A DNA stretch of 64,000 nt, taken from positions 679,347 to 743,346 of the forward strand of contig BDGG01000009.1 of the NCBI GenBank assembly GCA_001949185.1. The letters are read 5' to 3'. Each line of letters opens with the position of its first letter. Within the stretch, counting starts at the first letter, position 1. Below, in pieces: positions 12,264-22,984 of the stretch. The position numbers and the translations under genes were made by a program. The DNA comes from Ramazzottius varieornatus (Eukaryota; Tardigrada; Eutardigrada; Parachela; Ramazzottiidae). The notes beneath the pieces are model-generated. The model did not search any database. It saw nothing but the letters and a program-made list of their open reading frames with translations, and was not told the DNA's origin.

Positions 12264-14315
12264 TTAGCTGGTCGCTTTCGGCGGGCTGCCAGGAATTTTC
12301 TCCATGTCAATGATTAGGCCAGGCGCGTGTATCCACAGTTTATTTTCCGACACGCGAGAAGACGAGACATGTTTTACCGCAGCAACTTCCTCCGCCGTCT
12401 CTGGGTCTTCCACATCGGACAAGGCGTCGTAGAACTGCGTTGTCGTTGTTGCCGTCGACATGCGACTTTCCAGACCCGAGTGACCGCAGTCCTCATTCTT
12501 CATGTTGTCGAAGAAGTTTCCTAGGGTGTTTTCCTTTGTGTCCCTGTCCGTGAAGACGTGACTGTTATCCACCAACTCAGCCGTACCTTCATTCGCGTCT
12601 ATCTTCTGAGCTCCTTGACGGAAGTAGCCGTCTTTCTTTGCATCTTCGTCGATCTGGTCCTGAACGGTCTTCTCCTTTTTCTCTTTCGGATCGGTCTGAG
12701 TCTGCGTCTTCACCTCGGTGTTACTCAACACAAGCGGCGGAGCGTCGACCGAGTACGCCCGTTTTCGTGCTTGGTGGCGCAGCTTCGTGAGTTTGTCCGA
12801 CCATCTCTCGCTTCTCTGGAAAAAACTTCCGGCGTGATGGTGGGAACCGAAAAGTGTCGGGAACGTTCCGAAGTCGATGTGGCTGCGTTGTTTCGCTCTG
12901 AAGGGTTCTCGATGCGAAGCAAGGACTTGTTGCGCGAAGTGCTTTCACCGGAAATGGCTGAAGAGATCGGAATTGAAGTCTGGGAACCAGAAGTCAAACT
13001 AGCGCTAGAAAGAATAAAAAATCAGACATCAGTAGCGATTTTTCTAATGACTCTGAGTGAAATGACAATGACTATGAGAAAAGGTTTTCCCAATGACTTC
13101 ACCCGAAGCAATTACTGGCAAATTCGGTGGTAAATTTTACTTGCTTCTCCGTCTACTTTTTCGGGTCCGAACAGACTTATTCTCTGAAAACGAATCGTAC
13201 GTGGAGCTGGGAGCTGAAGGTGTATAGGAACTGCCAGTGATGGGAAGGTACGAGTGTCGTTGTGGTCGAGCAAGCGGGGGAGTGAAGCCGTCAGGCGTCG
13301 CTGTCCACTGAAGTGGACCATTGGGTTGAATCCGTCTCTCCAGGGCGACTGCATCTGTGACGGTTCACTGAACAAACACAGCCCTTCAGTTCAAATCAAC
13401 TACTCAAATGTTACACAAGCGCTTGAAAGAAATGCGGAGTTAGTCCTATTTCACACAAATTCCACACGAACAGTTGGTCCGTACCTGATGTTGAAAGTCG
13501 GAGGCATCGGAAGAGTTTGCATACGGTTTTGTTGGATAGCCCGTAGCAAACCCCGAGTGTGCGCTTCCATCTCGATCAACACTCCTTGTTTTTCGATCTG
13601 TGAAGGAAAGCCTCAATGAAGAAAGATTCAACGCCTGGGAGCTCGCAAACAAACTCGACAAGAAAGTGTTCGCAAAGTGGCGCGCACTGCCAGTGTTATC
13701 GGCAGAGAGCATGCGCCACTTCGAAGAACGATATTGTCTGCCAAGCTACCAACACCATTTTCATTCCAAACCTTCGGGCATTCCAAGCAAGTTCCCGCTT
13801 TCTTTCTGCACTAGTTGTTATGAAGATGGACAAGGTTACATGAAATTTGTCAAGTGCTTACCAGATCGGCAATCATGGCCTGGTAGATGTAGGAAGGATC
13901 CGACTGTGGCGTGTTGGGTGGCAGTAGCTGCATCTCGTTGTGGATCGTCCATGACGCAGCGACCCAGTTATCGTACCAGGTCTGGAACTCTCTTCCTAGT
14001 TGTTCCATATGTGAGTGAATGTTCTGGTTGAAGCTCATTACTTCGGATGGAAAAGGTGGACCAGGCGTCTCGAGGAAGTAGACAGTCTCGGACGAGCCTC
14101 GGTCTTTTGTCCTGCAAAGAAAAACACCCAGGTCCTGAACTCTATCTAAACCCCACAAGGTACCAGGGCAGCCTATATAAGGAGCAGTATAATTTATGCG
14201 GAACTGATCAAAGCGGAACTTACCGTCAAACTTAGGGGCGCAATCACCGCCCAACACGCCTTCCCACCAGCGCGGTGAAGAGTTCTCCTGGAGAATGGGA
14301 ATAGAGAAGCTGTGA
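12264..14315 (-). CDS. Unrecognised hydrophilic Ser-rich protein
   Basis: Not recognised. The exon 14106-13859 (phase-consistent with an upstream exon ending near 14223) encodes a conserved-looking block with many aromatic residues (FQTWYDNWV..SWTIHNEMQLLPP). Exon 13597-13485 encodes a helical segment (EKQGVLIEMEAHTRGLLRAI). Later exons near 13354-13135 and 12998-12264 are Ser/Pro/Arg-rich. They end in a long acidic/basic tail starting at about SERWSDKLTKLRHQARKRA and stopping at 12264. A tiny intron with an acceptor gttttttccag near 12823 probably separates two frames in the last part. The phase between 13485 and 13354 was not resolved. The N-terminal region with GGDCAPKFDG ends at a good donor. 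The block structure suggests a folded N-terminus and a disordered tail. Confidence 0.5.
13630..13745. repeat. HE element, single hairpin
   Basis: GGGAGCTCGCAAACAAACTCGACAAG terminus region and AAGTGGCGCGC...CATGCGCCACTTC; intron of the Ser-rich gene. Confidence 0.8.
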
Positions 14316-15132
14316 ACTCCCCTATGAACGACGTTTCACTGATGAAAAACCAAGTCGAGTCTTCGCTACCAGATGGGGTCGACAGCACGGGAGGAAAATG
14401 GCCAGATAAACCTGGACTACGGGACAAAAATCTGGATCGAAGCCAATCGAAAGAGGCGCCTCCCAGTGGACAACGGAATCCAGACAATGCATTTTGTTTA
14501 GGTTGATTGCTGAATGCTGATTGAATTGTAAGCAATGAGCCGGCTGGATAGTCACATGGTATGGCTTACGTGTAGATCACGTGGTGATCACGTGGTTGAG
14601 TAACTAGAGAGATTACAGCGATTAAGTTGCCACTCCCGTTCACTTTGCAACTGTTGCTACGGTCTTGCTCCGCCCTTTCGTGACGTGTAGATACATTTTG
14701 CTTTCCGGAGCTCCCCTTATTTTCGAAAAATAGCGTAATCGGAGTTACGGTTGGCTAGCATTGGGAATCAGAGTGGCTGCCCAACTAGATAGATAGATTT
14801 ATTGAGCCTCGACAATCTAGTCGACGGCTTCCTCGATCGACAGAGGATAACGAAACATAAAAATACAGTACTAACAACTAGCAGCGCAAGAAATTTGACT
14901 ACTGTATTGCGTAGCCTCACCCACTCTCTGCGCTAATCAAGTGAGGTTGTGACTTCCACAGTCCCACTTGACTTCCGGTTAAACCTGCTCGCCTGGAGAC
15001 ATCCAGGCCATTCCAGGGAACAGGGTTCAAGTATTTCGTCCGTGTTCCGATCGTGAATGCTGAAACCAGGAAGTCAAAACGTACGAATTCCTGTTCGGAA
15101 CCTCCGCATCGCATCCAGCGAACTTTGAAACG
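14316..15132. promoter_or_regulatory. Divergent intergenic region with paired CACGTG E-boxes
   Basis: This lies between the minus-strand unknown gene and the SMPD2 start. Two CACGTG motifs (14578-14583 and 14589-14594) sit in an 11-bp direct repeat, gatcacgtgg/tgatcacgtgg. CACGTG is the classical bHLH-ZIP site (MYC/MAX, TFE/MITF types). The rest shows only short AT-rich strings and no gene. Confidence 0.4.
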
Positions 15133-17422
15133 ATGGACGAGCTTCGTGTGTTGAACCTGAACTGCTGGTAAGCACCGTAAGCTACCGATCCGAACTGTAC
15201 CAGTTCCGTTTCCTGACACGGTGTTTTGTCCTTATTGTAGGGGAATCCGTTACGTTTCTTCGGCGGTTCAAGAGAGGATAGAAGCTCTGGTAAAGGTGCT
15301 CAACTCTGCTGCTGCTCACTGGGACTTCGTCGTTCTCGAGGAGGTTTGTTCGAATGAAGTCTTTCGATATATCAGAGTCGAAAATTCTCGTGTATCTAAT
15401 GGACCGGATGAACCCGTTTATGTTTGCTTATCCTGTCTAAGTTAATACTCTAACTAGTCTAACTGTTTCGCACTTGTGGCCGTCGCGTGGACTGTGCGGT
15501 CCCGATTAGGGATGAAGCATCGTTTTGACGGACGTTCGATGTTCTCTGGCAGATATGGGCAGATCAGGACTACCAACACATCGCAGAGTCGGCAAAGAAC
15601 GCCTATCCTTTTAGCTATTACTTCTACAGCGGCGTACTTGGGAGCGGAGTCTGTGTGTTTTCTAGAGGCCAGATAACGCAGGTAGGTTTAGCCTCCGATG
15701 GAATGATATCGAGTTGTCATCGATCTAATTATATCCGTTGAATGTGTATCCTAGCTCGGTATGCGGTCCACCTGGCATTCTGTTGCTTTCAGGTGCTTAC
15801 CCACACTTACTCGCTCAACGGATACTTTCACAAGCTGCAACATGGAGACTGGTTCGGTGGTAAAGTGGCTGGACTCTGCAGAATTTACTACAAGAATTTG
15901 AAAATTAATCTGTATGCCACGCATGTACGAGTGACTACTCTTCCTGGAACAACTTCCGGTTTTGTAGTATCGAGGACATGCCACTTTTGTCTTTCATTTA
16001 GGTGCATGCCGAATACAACCGGAAGTCTGACGAATACCTTCCACACAGGATTGTGCAGGCGTATGAACTGAGTAAGGACAAAACTGCAATATAGAAGTAT
16101 TTCGTAACAGTCTGCCGGAAGTGCATTCACCTGTACGTAATACTGAAAGTTCTACTTCTTAGGTCAGTTCATCAAATGTACAAGTTCGGAACAAGATGAT
16201 GTGAACATCGTTGCTGGCGACTTCAACTTCGAACCCGATGACTTGGGATACGCCATTGTACGACGCTTTGCCGATCTTAAAGATGCGTGGGTTTGCCGAG
16301 AGAACGTGAGTTTTGAATTCTTAGTCCAGCTGTGGATGTTATTTCATGCTATACAACTCGGTGAGTCTCTGTTTCTTGTCTACGAGATGCTTTTTTCTGT
16401 AGGCTTCTGACGACGATGACGGACTAACTTGTAACACTCCGGACAACATTTACTCCAGACCCGAAACGAGCGAGGACAAAGTTCCCCGAGGGAAAAGAAT
16501 TGACTACATCCTTTTTGGAAACATAGGAAGTAAGTTCCTGCAGACTTTCTTTACTTCATTTCTGATCTGAAACTGAACAGCTTTTCTTTACCAGACCGTC
16601 CAAGCGTCTCTTGTGTCTCAAGCAACACAGTTCTCAATCGCATTCCGGATTCTTCGCTATGCTACTCGGACCACAAGGGACTGGAAGCTGTCCTGCGGAT
16701 CAGTCGAGAAGGCGATATCGGTAAGTCTGTCAGGCCTAAACAGGGAGGACGGCAAATGATTCCCAGGTCGTGTCCCAAGTGGCGAACATTATCAATGTCA
16801 TAGGCTGCTAGCATGCGCCACTTGGAAAATCGATCTTATCGGCTCTGATTGTTTTCCTAAGTGGCGCATGTTTTAGTTGTAGTTTGCCGATAGCGTGCGT
16901 CACTTAGTGAACGATATGGATGAATTCGCCCAACTGTGACTGAATTTCTCAAAGAAGTTCATCAGGTTTGCTCATTTCACAGAGCCGCCAAGCCCGGCAA
17001 TAAGTGTGCCATCATACACCAACACTCTCGATGAAGCACTCGAGGTCCTAGGGACTGGGATAAAGAGAACCAGGGAGACTCGGTATTTCTGGTTAGCAGT
17101 ACTCGTGGTAGCGTTGGCTGTCTTGGCTTTCACAGCTGACATCGATAAGGCATCCGCCACGCTGGTACGGTGGATGATGAACCTTGCCAGAGTCGGACTG
17201 ACGATGCTGGTGGCGTGGTGCTTCACGACAGTTGTGGTACTCTGTCGTACCGAGCACCACGCGCTGCTTGCAGCCAAGAACGCCATGTTGATCCAGAAGA
17301 AATGGGAAGAAGGGCCGCAGGGGCGAGAGATGACCAGAAGAATGTACTTGCATGATGGAACAAATGATAGTCTTAGCCATGACCAAATAGCCAGAAGCAG
17401 CTGGCCTCAAAAGACCTTTTGA
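15133..17422 (+). CDS. SMPD2: Neutral sphingomyelinase (sphingomyelin phosphodiesterase 2)
   Basis: Nine exons: 15133-15167, 15241-15343, 15553-15681, 15793-15924, 16002-16071, 16163-16305, 16403-16529, 16595-16720, 16983-17422; sum 1305 nt, 434 aa (human about 423). It is an Mg-dependent endonuclease/phosphatase-fold enzyme that cleaves sphingomyelin to ceramide and phosphocholine. Visible motifs are LNLNCWGIRY at the N-terminus with the metal-binding Asn, a catalytic Glu in FVVLEE, GSGVCVFSR, LNGY...HGDWFGGK, the GDFNFEPDDLG block with Asp/Asn, RIDYILF and the terminal SDHKGLEA Asp-His. The last exon holds two hydrophobic helices (about residues 310-360) as in membrane-anchored nSMase. The start follows directly on the conserved first residues. 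The intron before the last exon contains an HE copy. Confidence 0.95.
16735..16925. repeat. HE element, double hairpin
   Basis: In the last SMPD2 intron; CAAGTGGCGAACA...CATGCGCCACTTGG and TAAGTGGCGCATG...GTGCGTCACTTAG, the second with paired T/A flanks. Confidence 0.8.
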
Positions 17423-17892
17423 GAATTTCTTTAGAATGTTTTATGAAGGGTGTGTAGAAGATCCGGTGAGATTGAACTCGGTTGTAAGAGTTGCATGGAC
17501 TGCTCGTGGCTTTCCCATATTCGTTCACGCAAGGGAAAGATGTGCATTCGGTGTTCTGATAGGTCGCGGTACTTCCGCTGTACAAGTAGGGAGTCCGATG
17601 AACAAAACCTACAAGATAGTTCTCTTAAGTGGCGCACCGTTCCAGCCAATGACAATGGAAACGTGCGCCACTGGAGACTACGATCTTTTCGTTGGCCGGC
17701 CTTCCGGATGAAGCTGGTTTGGCTTCACGCTCTAACAGCCCATGGTAACCCTACAATGTTGTGATCGCTTTCATATGTTCTGAATTCATGGACTGTGGTC
17801 TGATGAGTGATGATAGAGCTGACCAGCAATGGTCAAACAACATGCGTTGTAGACTCCCGTAGTATTCTCGCCATTCGACGCAATGACGAAGG
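17423..17892. other. Spacer between SMPD2 and first metalloprotease
   Basis: It holds one HE hairpin copy (about 17607-17702) and presumably the promoter of the first metalloprotease. No gene seen. Confidence 0.45.
17607..17702. repeat. HE element, single hairpin
   Basis: TTAAGTGGCGCACC...CGTGCGCCACTGG, intergenic after SMPD2. Confidence 0.8.
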
Positions 17893-19923
17893 ATGATTAT
17901 TTTTTCTGTAATGCTCGTGTATGGTTTATTTCATCCCGTATCCCCTAACCACTTGCGAACTTCTCGTTCATCTCTCTCTTATCTTGAACGTTTTTCGAAA
18001 GGCAAAAAATACGCTAATCTATCATCAGACCCTGAACCGGATAGATTTGATTATTTCAGCCGTACGAAAGTTACCTTTTATCCAGTTTGGAATTCATCCC
18101 CACCGTTACTGTGTCAGAAATCTCTTCAAATGTCGTTTCTTGGAAAGAGCATGACTCTGTGCCTGAAAAATTTAGGTACCTTGGACCGTGATATCCGTGT
18201 TTCCGATCTTACTTCTGATGGTTCGGAAAAACTGTCCTTACCACATTCAGACTTGACATGCCATTATGGAGGAACTGTAGTGAGCTGTCTGATCGATAAC
18301 TGTACCATGGGCGTGGCCAGTATTAGCGACTGCGGATCTGGAATATATGGGTTCCTTCGGATAGAAGAGGGGGGCTTTTTGCTGACACCTGTTCAAGCGG
18401 ACGAAGGCAACAGGTAATTGTGTCAGGACCCTACAGCACACAAGAAACTCAATTCCCCGAATAGACTGTAAGTTTAATAACTTTTAGTGCAGTTTATGGA
18501 GCTCACCTAGCCAAGCGCATTTTCCCTTTAGGAACACCACGGACTGATCAAGCCAAGTCCCGACCATTTCAAAAGCGCAAAAGCAGGAGGAAAAGACAAA
18601 GTGGACACGCTCAAGAATCGATACCATCCAAAGACAACAAAGTGATCCTCTACAACATCGGAGTCTTTGTCGACGATACTCTTGTCCAGAAAATGAACCG
18701 AGACTTTGGCACAAGAACCCAGCATGTTAACTTTGTTCTTCAGGCTTTCGCAGCGGTGAACGCCATGTTTAATGATCCGGTGTTCGGTCCGCTGATACCG
18801 ACGATCAGGGTGATGGAGATCGTCTTCGATATGAATCATACGAGGTTCATTAGCGGGCTGGAGGAGCCAGGCCAGGGTGAAGCACAAAACTATCTGGGGA
18901 ACTTTTGTGAGTATGTGGCGGAAAACAGATATGCCAATGGGCTCTGGCGGACCGACTGGGACGCCTGGATAGCGCTGACGGCGCTCGATCTGTGGGCACC
19001 CGTGTTACAAGTCTCGCAGGATGGACTGTACAAGGATAGGTTCCGGGCGGAAAAAGTGACCGAAGTCCTTGGATGTAAGTACGCTTTGCATTGTGCCAGC
19101 ACAATCGTCGAGAGTTCGGCAAGCATTCTTGAGTGGCGCACGTTGTCAGTACTATTGGCTGGTGACGTGCGCCGCTTGGAAAGACGATCTTGTGCAGCTT
19201 GATTGTTTCCCAAGTGGCGCACTTTTCTGGTATTTTTCGCTGACACCGTGCGCCACTTGGTGGAAGAACCTTGTGCACCTTGTTTTCCTAGGTTTCAGTC
19301 GTCGTTTGTTCAGATTGAAGCATGGGTTCATTTTTTGTTATAGTGAGTTACACCGGAGGAGCGTGTAAGCCGAAAAGGAACTGCGTGATTGTAGAATTCA
19401 ATGGGTTTGATGTCGTCGATACGATTGCACATGAGGTAAGACTTTCACGCACTTTGTGGAAAGACTTTATGGAAAGTCGGTCGGTAACCAAGTTGTAATT
19501 TTCTGCACAAATTTTACCACCGACTAGAATTCTGATATGCAGATAGGCCATACGTTAGGGATGGACCACGACCCAGAAACAGACTACACTCTACCGTTCG
19601 AGCAAAAGAGGAACAAGATCATGGCTCTCCATGCGGGCAAATCTCGCAAGGGATGGTCCGAATGGAGCGTTGAGTCGTACATCGAGTTTATGGAAAAGGG
19701 AAAGAGTCCATACTGCTCTCGGTGTCCCAACGATCCATGCCCGGACTGCGGCGGATACTGCTTACGGAAGAACCGCCCATCGCCAGCAAATTCCAGAGAA
19801 GCCTTAAAAGCAAAATTCCCTCTTACGATTTTTGTGTTCCTAATTTCTCTCTGTTTTTCAAACCCATTTCTTCCTGTTGAGAAACCTTACATTCGTCAGC
19901 CCATGGTAACATTCAGCGTATAA
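17893..19923 (+). CDS. Secreted M12B (reprolysin) metalloprotease 1
   Basis: Four exons, 17893-18413, 18488-19074, 19344-19435, 19543-19923, sum 1581 nt (526 aa). A hydrophobic N-terminus (MIIFSVMLVYGLF) is a likely signal peptide. The propeptide has the reprolysin-type CHYGG...CGSGIYG block. A dibasic stretch KRKSRRKRQ (about residue 200) should be the furin-like activation site. The catalytic domain carries HEIGHTLGMDHD, the HExxHxxGxxHD zinc site, and a Met-turn NKIMALH. The intron after 19435 falls between Glu and Ile of the zinc motif. A short Cys-rich tail (CSRCPNDPCPDCGGYC) follows, then a hydrophobic end that could be a GPI signal. No disintegrin or thrombospondin domain. First of a four-gene tandem array; intron 2 has a double HE copy. 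Confidence 0.88.
19105..19290. repeat. HE element, double hairpin
   Basis: In metalloprotease 1 intron 2; both modules have recognisable core arms. Confidence 0.85.
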
Positions 19924-20006
19924 ACTTCAGTCGAGAAAATGGCGGACATTTTGACGATGCTAACTAGGGATGGCCCACCCTGTTGCAATGAAGTAGTAAT
20001 CCCAGA

Positions 20007-22557
20007 ATGCGCCTGTTTCATGTCGTAATAGTCCTCTGTAGTCTTTCCCACTTTTCCTACCGGGCCGCCTGTACTTATTCGTCCATTAGTAATCGCAAGA
20101 ACAAGCACCAGGTTCTTGCCGAATCAGACATTGTACTAGATCACGGCGGCCATCCTGATCACATCTATGATATATTCTACCCGGAAGTGTCATCCGAGGA
20201 AGAGTTTTCTCGGTCACGCGTCAAGAGAGAAGTTGTTGGGTTCCCGTATAGTAAAACTTTTCGCATGGTATTATTTGGAAGGCAGACGACTGTGTATTTA
20301 AACAAGTCTGCAGATTCACCTGTGCGAGTTACACTGCTCACGAATGAAGGGAGGAAGCCGGTGAATATTCCGGAGGAAGACTTACGATGTCACTATGAGG
20401 GGGTGATCGAGAGTTGTATTGACTCGGATTGTCATGGAGGCACTGCTGTTATGAGCGATTGTGGGTTTGGCGTTTATGGTCTAGTGAAGGTTGGAGAAGA
20501 GCAGGATACGATTCTGCTGATGCCGTCGAAAAAATATGGAAGATCACGGAGACTCGATAAGTAAGTCCGACACACATGGGACATCGGCAGATGATTTCAG
20601 CCAGATCGTCTTGTCAAGTGGCGCACGTTCTCGAAGCAGATGGCTGGAAGCGTACGCCACTTGAAGGACGATCTCGTCGAGTTTGCTTGTTTCCCCGAGT
20701 GGCGCACTTTTCCAGCGTTATTGACCGAGAGCATGCGCCACTTTGAAAATATTCAGTGCGAGTTCCTTCATCGAGGTTCCGTAGTTTGGCTTGACCGTGG
20801 TACCGTACGATAATAATCAACCGGCATACGTACGGACAATTTTTTCATTTCTGTGCAGTGCGTCGAGCGATGATTCCCACATCGCAAAGCGGATATTTTC
20901 CCCAGACGTCAGCCACAGGTCCTTCAAGCTGGAAAGCGGAAGGGGTCGTGTCACGGTGCCGGTCCCGATGGCTGAGCAACTACAAATCGTTCGCCTGGAC
21001 GACCGGAAGATCAAAGCTGCTCGTAACAAAAGACGCAGTCATGTCTTTGAGGTGAAGCCAGAAGATCCCGAGGATTCAAAGAAGAAGACGTTCATCCATG
21101 TTGGTGTGTACTTGGACAACCAGCTTATGGAAGATCTGGGTAAGTTGAGCACTGACTCTGATTTTTAAACCATTTTTTATCTTTCTAAATGGAGTTGATT
21201 TTCATTGCAGATCTTCCGTTTTGCAGGCCGCGAAGAGGAGTATGAAGCCCAACATGTCAACTTTATCATGCTGGCTTTCACCGCAGTCAACAGTCTTTTC
21301 GACGACGCCGCTTTCGGTGATGCTAGGCCGTACGCGCGAGTGGTCGAAATCATCCTTGACCACCGGGAAGTCAACCTGACACGGTTAGAAGGAGCTTCAG
21401 ACAGAGTGCGCGCAGCGGCCAAGGAGACAGGTCCAGGTTGCGCGGAAGCTACTTGGTTCCTGGCGAAACTTTGTGAATACGAGGCAAAGGCCAAGAAAAG
21501 TACGTTAGGCAGGAAGCTCAATGGACAAGACCCGTGGGACGCCTTCATCGGCCTCACCGGCAACGATCTGTGGGCTTTTGTGGATTCGGTCAGAAGTGAC
21601 AAGTTTTATGCCGGCACGAATTCCGACCTGAAAACAGATCGAGTCAGTGGCGTGCTAGGACGTAAGTTGACTTCTCCGATATCTTAACTCATATGTTCAA
21701 GTACGTTTCATTTTCTTGTGATTTTTAGTTGCCTATACGAACGGCACCTGCATCCCTGGTATGTATTAATAGAACGGCCGGTAATCGGTCTGCTACGTGA
21801 AGTGAAAAGCGAAAATTACCAAATGACTTTTCTTACAGGTAAAAACTGTGCCACGATTGAGTTTTTTCGGGGTTTTGAGATGGTGGACACAATCGCACAC
21901 GAAGTACGTTTTTTTTAATTAACAAAACCGTACAAGGTCGTTATCTCAAGTGGCTCACCGTTCCAACCGGAAGCTGTGAGAGCGTGCGCCAGTTGGAAAA
22001 CACTTCCTAAGGTCGTTGTATCGATATCTCAAGTGGCGCACGGTTTTTTTGCCGTTGGCTGGAAGGGCGCGCCACTTGAGGTACCAACGTTGTACGTTTC
22101 GTTTGCCGGCCACCAAATAATTTCGTGTTTTTTCCGTCTCGGAAGTGTCAAATTACACGGATCAAGTTCTGGGGCATTCTGATTTCAGATCGCGCACGAA
22201 GTCGGTGCTGACCACGACAAAGAGAAAGACCCGAACAAGCCCTGTTGGTCCGGAAGTAACAACGTGATGGCTGCCCACCAAGGAAAAGCCCGCAAAGGAT
22301 GGTCAGCTTGTACAGTGAGGACATTCAGGGAATACACCACCTCGTACAAGAACATGTCCGGCTGTAAAGGTTGTCCGAAGTCCCCATGTGACGCCGAACT
22401 GTGCGGCGGCTACTGCTTGGCGAACCACAAGTCCTTTGATGTAGCAGGAGCTTCAAAGGTTGACCTGTGGACAGACTCTTGGCTTCTCCAGTTCGTTCTG
22501 GTACTGGATTTGTCTCTTCTAGCGCGGTCAGAACTGTTTGTCTTGGCTCTTTCTTGA
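20007..22557 (+). CDS. Secreted M12B (reprolysin) metalloprotease 2
   Basis: Six exons, 20007-20560, 20859-21139, 21227-21661, 21729-21758, 21839-21903, 22189-22557, sum 1734 nt (577 aa). The signal peptide is MRLFHVVIVLCSLSHFSY. The propeptide has RSRVKRE and CHYEGVIESC...CGFGVYG, followed by the HIAKRIF motif shared with gene 1. The zinc site is HEIAHEVGADHD, split by an intron after HE as in gene 1, with Met-turn NNVMAAH and tail CKGCPKSPCDAELCGGYC ending in a hydrophobic segment. The final glutamate-valine variant in the zinc helix keeps all ligands. A 30-nt exon (21729-21758) is reliable by phase. HE copies lie in introns 1 and 5. Likely a paralogue by tandem duplication. Confidence 0.87.
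20580..20765. repeat. HE element, double hairpin
   Basis: In metalloprotease 2 intron 1; CAAGTGGCGCACG...CGTACGCCACTTG and GAGTGGCGCAC...CATGCGCCACTTT. Confidence 0.85.
21920..22115. repeat. HE element, double hairpin
   Basis: In metalloprotease 2 intron 5; the second module has paired CTCAAGTGG / CCACTTGAG. Confidence 0.85.
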
Positions 22558-22984
22558 CATGGCAGAAGTATATTTTTATCCCTATGACCATGGGCATAGG
22601 CTATGTCATGACTCAGTTTTTCGTAGCCGCAAGTACCGCACTTTCAGTCGTACTAAGTACTAACTGGATCTTAAGCACCATAGATTCCGTTTCCGGCAAT
22701 GGATTTTGATAGGTTTTACTTCTTACATCTAAAGGTTGAGTGTCACAACTCGACGCCGCCGCCATGAGGCGGATACACCGTCAACCGCAATGTATTCTAC
22801 CAACTTGTTCATTTTCCGGGCTCTTCAAGGCGCAGCAAAACTGAACTGAAAGGTTTACAAAAGCAAACAGGCGTAATCTAAAACCAAGCGGACCGAAGTC
22901 CTAATGAGAATGGAAGCGAAAAGTGTTAAAGATGCGCTGCTGGTCTTAAACTTTGAACAAAATTCAAAACGCTGAGCTGGCGTT
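22558..22984. other. Convergent spacer after metalloprotease 2
   Basis: It separates the metalloprotease 2 stop from the stop of the minus-strand gene. No gene or HE copy seen. Confidence 0.4.
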
